A DNA stretch of 64,000 nucleotides from Balanoglossus misakiensis (taxonomy: Eukaryota > Hemichordata), in contig CM082576.2 of the NCBI GenBank assembly GCA_040954595.2, positions 16,244,001 through 16,308,000 of the forward strand, read 5' to 3'. Shown here in pieces: positions 46,225-57,329 of the stretch (position 1 is the first letter of the stretch; the number at the start of each line of letters is the position of its first letter). The position numbers were made by a program, and so were the translations under genes. The notes below the pieces were generated by a model. That model had not been told where the DNA came from. It worked only from the letters and a program-made list of their open reading frames with translations, and searched no databases.

Positions 46225-46360
46225 TGGTGGTTAAATAATATGCTTCTGGACACTGCTTCTGGATGGAACAGTAACAACAGCACTTAATTCAGCCATGTCA
46301 TCAGCTACAAGCATCGTGGGACCCTGAACTATGACCTGAGACCGTACCATTCCACCACAG
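46225..46360 (+). other. Exon-like paralogue A
   Basis: Ends at a canonical CACAG|GTAAGTATTC donor. The distal frame reads FSHVISYKHRGTLNYDLRPY, clearly related to 47,594-47,729, but a TAA directly precedes it. Probably a decayed or alternative exon. Confidence 0.35.
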
Positions 46361-46385
46361 GTAAGTATTCTGATAACAACTCCCC

Positions 46386-46560
46386 TTTTTAGGTCCCAGT
46401 TGGTATATATATATATGTGTAAATATACCATTGTGACCTGATGGGATCAGTTGCATCTGTCTATATGTTTGTCTGTCTGTCTGTCTGTCTGTATGTATGT
46501 ATGTATGTGTCTGTCTGTCTATCTGTCTGTCCGTTTGTGTGTATGTATGCATGTACATAA
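46386..46560 (+). repeat. Dispersed repeat family D (second locus) with TGTC/TGTA microsatellite
   Basis: TTTTTAGGTCCCAGTTGGTA, a short TA run, ACCATTGTGACCTGATGGGA and TCAGTTGCATCTGT, then (TGTC)n and (TGTA)n. Same layout as 38,212. Confidence 0.7.
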
Positions 46561-46811
46561 GTATACGTTTGTCCGAAGCTCAGTGTGTTTTGATATTTCC
46601 GTCTCCTCCTTGCTATGATCTAATCGAATGAATCTGCCATAGTGAAGTTGATTTTCCTCTCCTCAGTCATCTAGAAAATTTGAAACTCTGGACTGCACTT
46701 CTCTCTGCGATTGTAATTGCCTTGTTCACAGGCTCAGCTCAGCATATATTTGGGATATAAATCTTTGAACCTGGCAGGCATCTGATATTGCAAAGTTATA
46801 TTTCCACGTTT

Positions 46812-47451
46812 TTAAAAGATCGAATCTGTAGCATACAGCCAAACAATAGCCAAACATTCTTTTGCGATCTCAGTATATCTACGTTCGGTTGGTGACAGTG
46901 ACCTTGATGCAAATGCCACTGTCTGTCTATCCTGAAGTAGAGTGGCTCCTAATCCAAATTCTGATGCATCAAAGTGTATGGTCACGTCACAGTGAACATC
47001 ACAGTAATTCAATACTGGTGCTGTCCTGATCAGCTGCTGTATGGTAGCTAAAACCTCTGCCTGTTGACTCTCCCATATGAATTCAACTTTCTTCTCAATT
47101 AATTTGCATAGTGGTTCACATACCTCTGACAGCTTTTGCAGGAATTGTGAGAGGTATATAGTTGACAAAACCCAAAAGGTGCTGTATAATTAATTTTCTT
47201 TTTGTCACTTGGTTGTAGCATTGACAATTGCTGACACCTGAGCAAGATCTGTCTGATATCCATCTCCAGTGAGTAGTTGACCCATGGAAGGTAAGTATTC
47301 CTTTCGTCTTAGCGTGAATTTCTTTTTGTTGAGTATGAGGTTGTATCAAGTTCTTGTCATGGTCTGTCAGTGCTTCATCCATTAGTGTCACTGCGGTCCA
47401 TAAACACTGAATGTCATCTTCTATTTCTTCGACTTCAGTGAGTCCTGACAA
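46812..47451 (-). mobile_element. Degenerate Ty3/gypsy-type retrotransposon pol fragment
   Basis: The minus strand encodes, after frameshifts, the end of reverse transcriptase and the start of RNase H: the DASEFGLGATLLQ and FASRSLSPTERRYTEIAKEC motifs typical of gypsy polyproteins. The two ORF pieces lie in different frames. LTRs, gag, protease and integrase were not seen. A dead 5'- and 3'-truncated relic. Confidence 0.8.
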
Positions 47452-47593
47452 TACTTCATTTTGATGATGTTAAGTTGGTACTCCTCCGTAGCACTTAATG
47501 TCTGCGTATCTTGTGTAAAAAATTCTGCTAATCACAAGTCATTGCTGTCTGTTAATCTCCCCAGACTTTTGTCAACTCTTCTGATGTTATGGT

Positions 47594-47729
47594 TAGTGGG
47601 TTAAAGAATATGCAAAGCACACAACTTCTAGATGGAACAGTATCAACAACCATGACATTCAGCCATGTCATCAACTGCAAGCATCGTGGGCCCGTGAACT
47701 ATGACCTGAGGCTGTACCACTACATTCAA
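47594..47729 (+). other. Exon-like paralogue B
   Basis: Open frame with LLDGTVSTTMTFSHVINCKH and RGPVNYDLRLYHYIQ up to a TCAA|GTAAGTAT donor. About 80% similar to paralogue A by eye. The protein-like text and conserved donor suggest a true exon of an unrecognised gene, or an exon captured in a repeat. No acceptor pinned. Confidence 0.35.
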
Positions 47730-47857
47730 GTAAGTATCCTGGTAACCCCGTGTGATCACCAGGCAACCATCTTTTTCACACAAAAAATTCAAGAGCAGCG
47801 CCATATGTCAGACATGCTTGAACCGATTCTATTCTGACTTCATACAACCATGATGTA

Positions 47858-48707
47858 CAGTAAACCGTCGATTATCCGAATGTTGATTATCTGCATTATT
47901 CAGCTATCCGAACTCACTCTGTGTCCCCCGAAAAGTCTTCCTGTAGACGTATACCTTGCTGTATCATTGTTTGATATTCACGGCCCTGGCTGTCAAAGGA
48001 TGGCATTATAGTACAGCACTTTCCTCTTTAATAAAGTTATTTCTTTAAACAACTTTACCGCCCATTAGCCTTTTGTTTTAATTCTTAAAGTGTTAATGTA
48101 TTGTATCCTAGGGTATGAATCATTTGGATGCAATCGCGAGAGGTGTGAAAATAAACAGCTCGACAATGGCACGGTTCGTTCAGCTGCATATGCTATGTCA
48201 GCATAACAGCCTTCCTAAAAGGTTGCGACCGGTGGTCGGCTACTTCTTTAAATGTTTGCGGCATTATGCCGCATTTCGTCAAAACTTGAAAGTGTTAACT
48301 GGATAGGTAGAAGTGGGTTTCGGGAAATGACACCATTCGTAATTCCAGTATTGATCTAGTAACATCGTCGAACCAGCATCGCTCTCCTTCCGCCATTACA
48401 GTCTATGTCATCATGGCTGCGTCATCAATGAAACGCAAGTGTCACGTGCTCGACCTCAACACCATCTTTTATTTATTTTTTCAATTATCACATAACTTTG
48501 CTTTGTAAAGTATTCAAAATGCTTCCAATTTTACTTAAGGAAAACGATGTGTCTTATCTACAGGTTCATGTACCTATGCATGTATATGTGAGATATGACC
48601 TGAATGTGACCCCCCCCCTCCAAGATTGCATATCCGAACTGATCGCATATCCGAACCAAAAGCCTGTAAGTGTCCCCCTAGCTGTTCGGATAATCAATGG
48701 TTTACTG
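47858..48707. mobile_element. pogo/Tigger-like DNA element, 850 bp, non-autonomous
   Basis: Ends CAGTAAACCGTCGATTATCC and, inverted at the right, CAGTAAACCATTGATTATCC, with TA on both sides. TIRs rich in GATTATCCGAA and the TA target are features of pogo/Tigger elements of the Tc1/mariner superfamily. The interior repeats TATCCGAAC near both ends. The 63-codon internal ORF shows no DDD/DDE motif. Confidence 0.8.
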
Positions 48708-49459
48708 TACTCTGATGTACGTGCATGTCAATTTTTGTCTCCACGTGATCGAATATTGGGATCCAACCATGTTGGCCATTGATCTGATTTTTCATGTCAG
48801 GAACCATAACTCAGACCCCGCCTGTTATAATGCCATCCAATTAAAATAATACAGAGGGGACTATATGATTGATAGCTTTTCTTCAGACTTGTTGAAATAT
48901 ACTTTCTTATGACATGTCTGGCAGTCAAAGGGGCACCAACCACCACATTAAATAAAGATCAAGAAATTACCTGATTGGATGTTGTTACTTCCTGGGCCCC
49001 TTTTTTATTCCCTATTCAGTGTTTGACATGAGCACATTTTTGTTTCTGTGTGGAAGTAAATGTCTCTTAATTGCTTTGATAACTCAATACAAGGTAAGTG
49101 TAATGTCCTCTATCTGTTAATTATAGGGAAGAAGAGGATACATGTATGAATTAAAAAGCCGGTGCATTGGATGATGTGTGTTACTGACTTCAACCAACTG
49201 TGTTTGATTTCATTGTCATTTCAAGGACAAAACTTCCACCATGAGTTGATATTGAACATTGAACGATCCTTACCTGAGTTATATGATCCATATTACAAAT
49301 GTAATATTCTTGTAGCATTTTTTGGTGATTGTGTCCTGGAGAGAGAGAGGGAGCAGGTTAAAATTCAATTGCAATGTGTACATTTGAGTATGCCAACACT
49401 ACTTCAAGTTTGACATTGAAATAGAATATTTTCTATGGAATCCAATTTTATTGCTTTGT
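48708..49459. other. Non-coding stretch
   Basis: No gene recognised. The ORF at 49,162-49,413 lacks family features. Confidence 0.4.
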
Positions 49460-49545
49460 TGCAGTCCTAAAATCCCATCCTATTTTTGTATTGCAGTCCT
49501 AAAATCCAAACCTGTTTCTTTATTGCAGTCCTAAATTATCATTAC
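49460..49545 (+). repeat. 32-bp tandem minisatellite, 2.5 copies
   Basis: TGCAGTCCTAAAATCC repeats at 49,460, 49,492 and 49,524. Confidence 0.8.
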
Positions 49546-49560
49546 AATTTGTTCAGCATA

Positions 49561-49665
49561 ACCTGAAGGTTGTTGGGTCCTCTAGGCACAATAAGCATTG
49601 CGCGTAACAAGCACTGTGTGTAAATTAACACTATATAATTGCACAGGAAACAGCAACCTTCAGGT
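49561..49665. mobile_element. 105-bp MITE-like inverted-repeat element
   Basis: Ends ACCTGAAGGTTGTTG and CAGCAACCTTCAGGT, 14 of 15 complementary. The centre has no coding capacity. Confidence 0.6.
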
Positions 49666-50189
49666 GTATACCATTTAGCCTATAAATACAACGCATAATT
49701 GCACCCAGGTAAACTTTCAATAAGCTGAATGGTAAACAAATAAAAAGAAATGACAGCATTATTTTGGTATTCATTGTTTATTTCTTTATGAATTTGTTGC
49801 ATCCCTTTTAAATCAGGGGCTCATAAAATAAAAACATTAGGAGCTGCAAAAGACTCATGAAAAATTGAATTACTGAATAAATAACTTGAACAAAAATTGC
49901 ACAAAAATTTTGGTATAAATTTTGTGTGAAACAGTTGTGTTTAAATAGCAAACATGACAATTAAAAGTACACACCATTGCACATTGGTTTGACTTGCTCT
50001 CTCTATAAACTTCAATTATCTTTTTTTTTTCATTATTGTATATGGGCATGATTTTCTAGTATTGTACATTTTTAAAGTTTGATTCATTAATGTAGAAGAA
50101 TTAGAGGTTTAATAGCAATATGATACAAAAATTGGCACTCACAGTCATAGGAGTTTTCATAGCCAAAGGTGATTCATAGGTGATAGCTT

Positions 50190-51343
50190 ATTATTAGAGG
50201 CCCAAGCCCCATAAGGGTAGAGCCACTATTGGTATTGTCTGTGTTTTTTCTTGTACTACTTCTTCTTGTCTATTTTTTTTATAAACCTAGAACTTTAACC
50301 TGAATCAACAAATCTTAAACCTGGCACAATGATGCTGGCCCATGAAATCTTGTGCAAAACACTCATGAATTTTTAATAAGTCACGTGACCTAGTGGCCAT
50401 CTTGGATTGAAATTTCAATTGGACCTCTTTTGCAAAAAATGAACAAAATCCTGTTAACTTGCCTAGTACACCATTATGGCCAGTATCCTACATACAAATG
50501 TCTAGGTCCTAGGCTATGGGGATTGTGAGAATTTTTCCATGACCTTTGACCCAGCCATAGGCCTATACCTTTACAGTTAAGCTATGGGGACATCTTATTC
50601 TGGTATTCTGGTCTACCGGTATACAGTGGTTCTGGGCAGCTAGTGTCTGTTGACCAGTGAGCAGCATGGGACCATAATAAAAGCCAAATTTTGGGGGTAC
50701 ACCCTGACCTTTGACCCTCATTGGTTAAGGGCATGTCTAATTCTAGGATAGCCAATAGAGCCAGGGGAATAGTTTTTTGGACATATATGAGTATAGAAGC
50801 AAAATGTAAATTATCGGGTTACCCCTTGACCTTTGACCCTCATTAATTATGCATGTATCTAATTGTACACAAACAAATACATGTGTAGACGTAGAAAGCT
50901 GATTTTTGGTGAACAGGTGGCATTATGGGACAAAATCATTTTGCTAATAGACTCCCCCCCCCCCCCCGTGGGTCACGTGACCTCCATTACCTTTGACCCT
51001 AATATCACCTACAAGCTTCATATGTGGTGGGATTGAAGCAAACATGTTTACAAGTTATCCCCTGACCTTTGACCTTATTCATTATGTGCATATGTAATTC
51101 TTGGCTAACAAACGGCTGGTGGTACAGGTTTTTGTTAACATGTACTAGTATGGTACTATAAATTGATGGTTAATTTCAGGACCCCCTTGACCTTATTAAA
51201 TATGTGCATATCTAATTCTTAACTTATTGTTTAACATAATCATTTTGGCATCAAAATTTTGTTGACATTGGCTTGAACCTAGATTGTCTTGTATTTGGTT
51301 CATATGCTTGGGCCCCTTCAAGGGTGCTTGCAGCTTTAATTTT
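50190..51343 (+). repeat. Unclassified dispersed element, copy 1
   Basis: Begins TTATTAGAGGCCCAAGCCCC, then a pyrimidine-rich TTCTTGTACTACTTCTTCTT segment. The body repeats CCTTGACCTTTGACCCTCATTA and GTGCATATCTAATTCTT units several times. Ends GGGCCCCTTCAAGGGTGCTT then GCAGCTTTAATTTT. The repeated GACCTTTGACC words and shared ends indicate a repeat family. No ORF and no class assigned. Confidence 0.6.
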
Positions 51344-51356
51344 ATTGTTTGTTTGT

Positions 51357-51640
51357 TATTAGGGGCCAAAGCCGTGGGCTTTCATAGGCGTTTGTCGTCT
51401 TTCCACTTCTTTTTTCAATTCTTTGATGGCTGGATCTCTAAAACAAGTGCAAGTACACTTCTGAAACTTGCCAGAGTGGTCGAGGTCAATGAGTAATTGT
51501 CCATTGAACCTTGAATTTTTAATTAGTCACATGACCTGACGGCTAAATTTCAGAACCCCCTTGACCCTATGTTGACCTAATTAATTAGCAGCATACCTAA
51601 TAATAGGCCCCATCAATCCTGCTTGCAGGTATAATTTCTT
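51357..51640 (+). repeat. Unclassified dispersed element, copy 2 (internally deleted)
   Basis: Same start (TTATTAGGGGCCAAAGCCGT) and same end (GCTTGCAGGTATAATTTC) as the element directly upstream, but only 284 bp. Head-to-tail with it. Confidence 0.6.
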
Positions 51641-51659
51641 TATTTATTTGTTTATATTG

Positions 51660-51880
51660 TCTTGTGTTTATTTGTTCATCCATCCATCCATCCATCAATT
51701 CATTCAATCATTCATTTATTCATTCATTTATTATTTGTTTGTTTATCCATCCATCCATCTATTTTGTTTATATTGTTCAATGTGTGTTTGTGTGTGTATG
51801 TATGCATATACCTGGGTACATGTATGTATGTATTATGTATGTATATTTGTTTATGTGCCTGCGTGCATGTATAATGTATA
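51660..51880 (+). repeat. Compound (ATCC)n/(ATTC)n and TGTATG microsatellites
   Basis: CATCCATCCATCCATC, CATTCATTTATTCATT and TGTATGTATG runs. The three overlapping ORFs here are low-complexity artefacts. Confidence 0.85.
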
Positions 51881-52490
51881 TTTGTATATTTGTGAGTGAT
51901 CCAAATTACTTTGATTCTGTGGAGCGTCTTGATAAGCAGTTACTTATGACTGCCCAAACCTTTTCAGATTCTGCATGGCAAGACACCAATGTTTGTGTCT
52001 GGGCGTTTTGTTGTTGAACTTGTTATCTTGGACTTCAGTAGTTGCATTGGGCATATGTGATTGCTATTCATTTTTTGTGGGTTTGAATTTCATGACTCTT
52101 TGGGTGTGTGGGAGTTCTGTGGTTGTATTTTGACAACTGCGATTGCCATGGCTGTATTTTGCTTGTATTTTTTTAATTTTCATGATGTTTTGGGTGTCTG
52201 AACAAGTTCAGGGTTCATATTTGGTATCTCCGATTTCCATGGTTGTATTTGTGAATTCCTATGTGTTCAGTAGGCCTCTGTCAATCGGTACCGGCTATGG
52301 ATATTGTGCCAGAGAAAGTCATGATGTTGCTAGTGACAGCGACAGCTGTAGCTTTTGAGTCCGATGGCAGGAGTGGCAATCTCTGCCACATTTGCTGCAG
52401 ATGTGGCTTGTTTGGGTATCTTCTGGGGTGCGTGCCTTCTTCTTGGCCCTCTTCACTGGCTGTGGTCAGGATTTCTTCCTCTCCATGACT
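51881..52490. other. Non-coding flank of the non-LTR fragment
   Basis: TG-rich. Probably includes the retroelement's 3' end, but no boundary is visible. Confidence 0.35.
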
Positions 52491-53035
52491 TCAGCTGCTT
52501 GTGAAGAACACTGCTATAATCTCTTCCTGATTCTCTGTGTTGATGTCCAGGGCTTTCATGTCACGCTTGCAGACATCTTTGTAGCCCAGATGGGGGCGAC
52601 TATCTCTTCTCTTTGGGGGAATGTGTCCATCCTCCATCCTTGGCACATGGCCTAGCCACCGAAGTCTTGTGTTGCCTAAGCAGTGTGTGAATGTGGTAGG
52701 AAGACCTGAACGCTCTAGGACCTGGGCATTGGTAATTGTGTCACTCCAGTGGATGCCAAGGATATAGCGAAGATAATGCAGATAAAAGCTGTTCAGTTTG
52801 CGCTCCTGTTTCGAGTAGGTCGTCCATGTTTTGCTGCCATTGAGGAGAGTGCTGATGATACACACGTTGTACACTGTCATCTTGGTTGACGTCTGGAGCT
52901 CCTCTGTGGTTTCTATCTGATGAAGCAGGTTCACCATCCTTGCAGAAGAATTCACAAGATTGCAGTCCCTCTTCAACTCATCTATATGTTTCTCATTTGT
53001 TTTCGCTTCCTCCAATGTACTTTCCCATATTATAA
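52491..53035 (-). mobile_element. Non-LTR retrotransposon (LINE) fragment, C-terminal part of the RT protein
   Basis: The minus-strand ORF has the post-RT domain common in RTE/CR1-like LINE proteins: YNVCIISTLLNGSKTWTTYS, FYLHYLRYILGIHWSDTITN, RLRWLGHVPRMEDGHIP and YKDVCKRDMKALDIN. The RT catalytic core and endonuclease are absent upstream (5' truncated, as usual). Near RRDSRP the family pattern is slightly shortened. Not a host gene. Confidence 0.85.
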
Positions 53036-53089
53036 ATAAAAAATATGTATGTGTGTGTGAATATTTTAACATTCTGTATATTTTTCCTC

Positions 53090-54420
53090 AGTGTTAGAGG
53101 GTACGTCTTTAATGAAGTTTTCCCAATGGCTATAACAGATGAGAAGGTTTCAATTTGCAGTATATTTGATAATACCATATGCATAGCATGACTAACTTGA
53201 TTTGACGATGAAAAACTATTGCAGTAGATCCCTTCAAGTCCAATGTAGTTTCCTGGGATCAGTTCATTAGTCACTTTTCGTATATACCGGTATATCATGT
53301 TTACTCGATGATGACATAGTTAAGATTTTGATATAAGATTTTTGATGTGTGTGTGTATGTTTGTTTTTGTTCAGATTATTTTACACATTTTTGCATTCAG
53401 TGAAATCTGTCAGTACGGACACCTCTGTAATTAGGATACCTCTCTATTAAGGACAGATTTTGTGGTCCCAGAGGTCCTTAATAGACAGGTTTCATTGACA
53501 GGTTTCACTGTGCATATGCATTGTGTGAGTATTTACAGTCCGTTGATTTTATTGACGAAAATTTCCTTTGTAAAAACATAAATAATGTGTTTGCAGAAGC
53601 CATATATGTATAATTGTTTTGTTTGTATTTGGGGGGGGGGCATAAAAGCAGTAAATTCGCTCATAAATTGATTGGCATGGAGGTCATGCATCATGGCTTA
53701 CAGGCAACACATTATTTACACTTTTTGAACAATAAAACACTTTTCAATATGATATTTACTTCTTTTAAAAGTTTTCGATATTTTATACACATACAGTTTT
53801 AGGTTATTTGAACATTCATTTTTTTCCTCAATTTTTGGGGGTCTTTAATGAACTTTTTCTAATGGCATTCATTATCAGAGGAGATTTTAATTTGCTTTTG
53901 CTTGACATAGTCAAGTATTAAATTATTTTGATGTGTCTGTGTGTGTGTTTGTGTACAGATTTTTTTTGCACATTCATGCACTCATATGCATTGTCTGAGT
54001 GTTTACAGTCCTTTGATTTGATTGGTGAAAATTTTATTTATAAAAACATAAATAATGTGTTTGCAGAAGCCATATATTCATGTTTGATAATTGTTTTGTT
54101 TTTATTGGGGGGGGGGAGACATAAAAGCAGTAAATTTGCTCATAAATTGATTGGCATGGAGATCATGCATCATGGCTTACAGGCAACACATTATTTACAC
54201 TTTTTGAACAATAAAAAACTGTTCAATGTGATATTTACTTCTTTTAAAAGTTTTCTATATTTTATACACGTACAGTTTTAGGTTATTATACATTTGAACA
54301 TTCATCTTTTTCCTCAATGTTTGGGGGGTCTTTAATGAACTGTTTCCAATAGCTTTATCAGAGATTTTAATTTGCTCTTGCTTGACATAGTCAAGTATTT
54401 AATATTATGATTTACTGAGA
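53090..54420 (+). repeat. Triplicated local repeat (about 480 bp between the last two copies)
   Basis: CCTCAnTnTTnGnGGGTnnnTCTTTAATGAA segments occur at 53,088, 53,827 and 54,312. The stretch AAACATAAATAATGTGTTTG..GGCTTACAGGCAACACATTA is duplicated at 53,573 and 54,043, each with a G-run of 10-11. Confidence 0.7.
53398..53510. mobile_element. 113-bp MITE-like element
   Basis: Ends CAGTGAAATCTGTC and, inverted, CAGTGAAACCTGTC. The centre pairs TCTCTATTAAGGACAG with GGTCCTTAATAGACAGG. Resembles pogo-type short elements. Confidence 0.6.
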
Positions 54421-55664
54421 ACACTTTATTTGTTCAGTGATGAACTATTAAAATTTGTCAGTTTTACTTGAAACAATACAAAATTTAGCTTGATGCCAGT
54501 TAGCAAGTTCATTTGAAAGTTAGATTTTCAAGAGGCATTTATTTAAATACAATTATTTGTAAACATGGTGAATCTGTATACCTACGCTTTCCCAGAGGGT
54601 TTCCCTTATCCCGAAATAAGGGTTTTACCTCTGGGTTTTGGTGCGGGGTAAATTTTCAGTTCATCCAATAAAGTACATGAACCGCTACTTATGTAAAGTG
54701 ACCTGTATTGTGTATGTGTATGCTTTTGGATGTGGTATTTGGTATGCAGGCTTGTTGGAGTGGGTATGGAGACTATAAGTGTAGAGAGCTAGTGGATTTT
54801 GTGCTGCCATCAACAGTATGAACTTGGAAACGGTAGCATATAACCCAGTGATAGTTGGTGTGTAGATGTGATGTGGTACATACGTGGCAGGTTGTGAACT
54901 TGTCAACATGAAAGTGCGAATCCACATGGAAACCTAAAAATATGGAAAAATACACTATCACCCTTTTGGAAGCTGAATTCAGAGGGAGTGAAACTGTTTT
55001 GTGGAGAGCAACATTGGTGGAATAGCAAAGCTGTTCTGTCAATACCCCCCACCCCTAGTTGCAAATTCATTAGCACCTAACTGAACAAATTGAACATGAA
55101 AAACGCATATATGAGGAATGTAATGGGAGAGGGCAACATGATGCAAGAGAATAGCATCAGTGATGATTCATCATAGCCCTACATTCAGTGATGACCTAAT
55201 ATATTGAATAAATTAAAATGACAAGTCAATACAATAGTTGCTATAATTGGTAAAAAAAGAAAAGTGGCGGGGGTGGGTGAAAATTTTGTAAAATATGGTG
55301 CTCAAAGTTGCATTTTAATGAACTCAAAAGCATATTAACTCAATGTTGGGGAGGACCAATTTTACTTTTGCCACTCCCTTCAAAGTTAGCATCTGTGGGT
55401 GCGGTGGCCAGTACCCTGCCCTGGTACACTAGACAAACCAGCCAATAAATGAAATGTGGCGAAGAATGAAGGGGGTGGGTTTATTATTAGAAAATTTTGT
55501 AAAATAAAGGGCGCGAAACTGCAATTTTGTGGACACAAAAGCAAAAGTTCGGTGGCAAAAGTATGTGACCCCCCTTAAACGTTTACAAAAAAAGATGACC
55601 CCCCCCCCTTTTGGACTTGAAAATTAAAGTGACCCCGCCCCCCCCGGCCATAAAAACTGAACGG
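54421..55664. other. Non-coding DNA left of the 5S array
   Basis: Contains a diverged duplicate (GGGGGTGGGT..GAAAATTTTGTAAAATA at 55,268 and 55,470) and C/G runs near 55,600. No gene recognised. Confidence 0.5.
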
Positions 55665-55905
55665 TCCCTTAGATAGGGACGGTCGATCGGCCACACAAAT
55701 TATCAGGTCATTATTTCTCCACTGATGGTCACTTTTTGTAGGATATAACAAGACAAAACCGCTCTCTCCTACATAAATTATAAGATAGGGTCGGTCAATC
55801 AGCTGGCCACGCACACAAATTATCGTGCCGCGTGCTCTGTGTGTACGCCTATGTGTTAGTGAAGCTTCCGTTTGCTTAATAATCGTAGAAATTCAAGCAG
55901 TGTTT

Positions 55906-56025
55906 GCCTACGGCCATACCACGTAGGATACACCCTAACCGATCCGATCACCGAAGTTAAGTTGCGTTGGGCGTGGTTAGTTCTTGGATGGGTGACCGCC
56001 TGGGAATACCACGTGCCGTAGGCTT
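55906..56025 (+). rRNA. 5S rRNA, divergent edge copy (probable pseudogene)
   Basis: 120 nt with normal ends (GCCTACGGCC, GCCGTAGGCTT) and normal C box (GATGGGTGACCGCC). Bases about 20-40 read AGGATACACCCTAACCGATC where the others have CGAATACACCGGTTCTCGTC. This removes the CGGT that pairs with ACCG in helix III. Two further changes (AGTTAAGTTGCG, TTAGTTCTTGG) touch the A box and the intermediate region. Position at the array edge fits escape from homogenisation. Confidence 0.85.
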
Positions 56026-56547
56026 GAATTTTTCCTTTTTCTTAACTTTTGCATTAAACAGTCTTCGTTTTTAGTCGTCGTAAACGTCCATTTTTATTTT
56101 TTTTTCTCCAAATTCTTTAATTCCATGATCATATATTTTTGTAGAACATAACTTCATAAACGGTTCTCTCCTGTATAGGTCTATAAGGTATAGACGCTCG
56201 ATGGACAACATACAAATTACCAGGTCGGGCTCGGAGTGAGTAGTGTCCAGCTTACGTTGAGTCCATTGTCGCAGAAATTCAAGCAGTCTTCATTACATTG
56301 TTTTTAAACTTTCCTATTAGGCCTAAATAGTCTATTTATTTTTTGTCGTCATAAACATCAACTTCTTTCTTTCTTTAAATTCATGGTTTCTATAACTACC
56401 TCAATTCCACGATCATTCAATTTTTTTTTTTGCAGAACATAGCAAAACAAAACCGTTCGCTCTCGTGCTGTTTGCGTGTGTTAGAACTAGGCTAAAGCTT
56501 CGTTTGGGTAAATTGTCGCAGAAACTCCAGCGGCTTTCAATTTTTGG

Positions 56548-56620
56548 TTTTTAAGTCCAATTTGGTGTATGATGTTAATATACCATTGGGACCTTATGGG
56601 GTCGGTTACATCTGTATGTC
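56548..56620 (+). repeat. Family-D remnant inside the 5S spacer
   Basis: TTTTTAAGTCCAATTTGGTG..ATATACCATTGGGACCTTAT then GGGGTCGGTTACATCTGTAT matches the dispersed repeats at 38,212 and 46,386. Repeated in the other full-length units (57,848; 59,149; 60,450; 62,833). Missing in the short unit before 62,192. Confidence 0.65.
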
Positions 56621-57209
56621 ATAAACGTCATTTTTTTTAATTCATCTTTCAAGTGTTTTGCATAACATGCCAAGACAAACCCGTTCCCTCCAATATAAGA
56701 TAGGGACGGTAATTAATTGCAATAGGGGTCTAATAAACAGAGGATGGTCTAAAAGATATCGTTGGTGGTGCTATCCCGGACAGCCAGGGTCACGATTGGG
56801 TCACGTACGTCTATGATACCGCAAACAAGTCAACTCCACGCTAAATTCAACCTGTCCGCCGGACTGGTAACTTTTTTACTATCAGTCTGATGGAAAAACA
56901 ACCAGTCTCGGACTGTCGGACAGGCGTTATTTCGAATAGTGTGTCTTGCATAACATACCAATATAGGCCTTAGATAGGGACGGTCGATCGGCCACACAAA
57001 TTATCCGGTCATTATTTCTCCACTTTAATATGGTCACTTTTGTAGGATATAACAAGACAAAACCGCTCTCTCCCATATAAATTATAAGATAGGGTCGGTC
57101 AATCAGCTGGCCACGCCTACAAATTATCGTGCCGCGTGCTCTGTGTGTACGCCTATGTGTTAGTGAAGCTTCCGTTTGCTTAATAATCGTAGAAATTCAA
57201 GCAGTGTTT

Positions 57210-57329
57210 GCCTACGGCCATACCACGTCGAATACACCGGTTCTCGTCCGATCACCGAAGTTAAGCTGCGTTGGGCGTGGTTAGTACTTGGATGGGTGAC
57301 CGCCTGGGAATACCACGTGCCGTAGGCTT
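57210..57329 (+). rRNA. 5S ribosomal RNA
   Basis: Full 120-nt gene. Internal promoter parts visible: A box AGTTAAGCTGCG, intermediate element near GTGGTTAG, C box GATGGGTGACCGCCTGG. Terminal stem GCCTACGGC pairs with GCCGTAGGC. Pol III terminator T runs (TTTTTCCTTTTTC) start 4 nt after the end. An AT-rich TTAATAA lies at about -30. Confidence 0.97.

Noticed and set aside
46301-46558. Thr/Gln/Asp-rich minus ORF
   Set aside because: Translation of TGTC/TGTA microsatellite repeats.
48115-48306. 63-codon ORF inside the pogo-like element
   Set aside because: No transposase motif and too short. Left as non-coding interior.
51648-52017. Three overlapping ORFs rich in His, Ser and Cys
   Set aside because: Low-complexity translation of (ATCC)n and TGTATG repeats.
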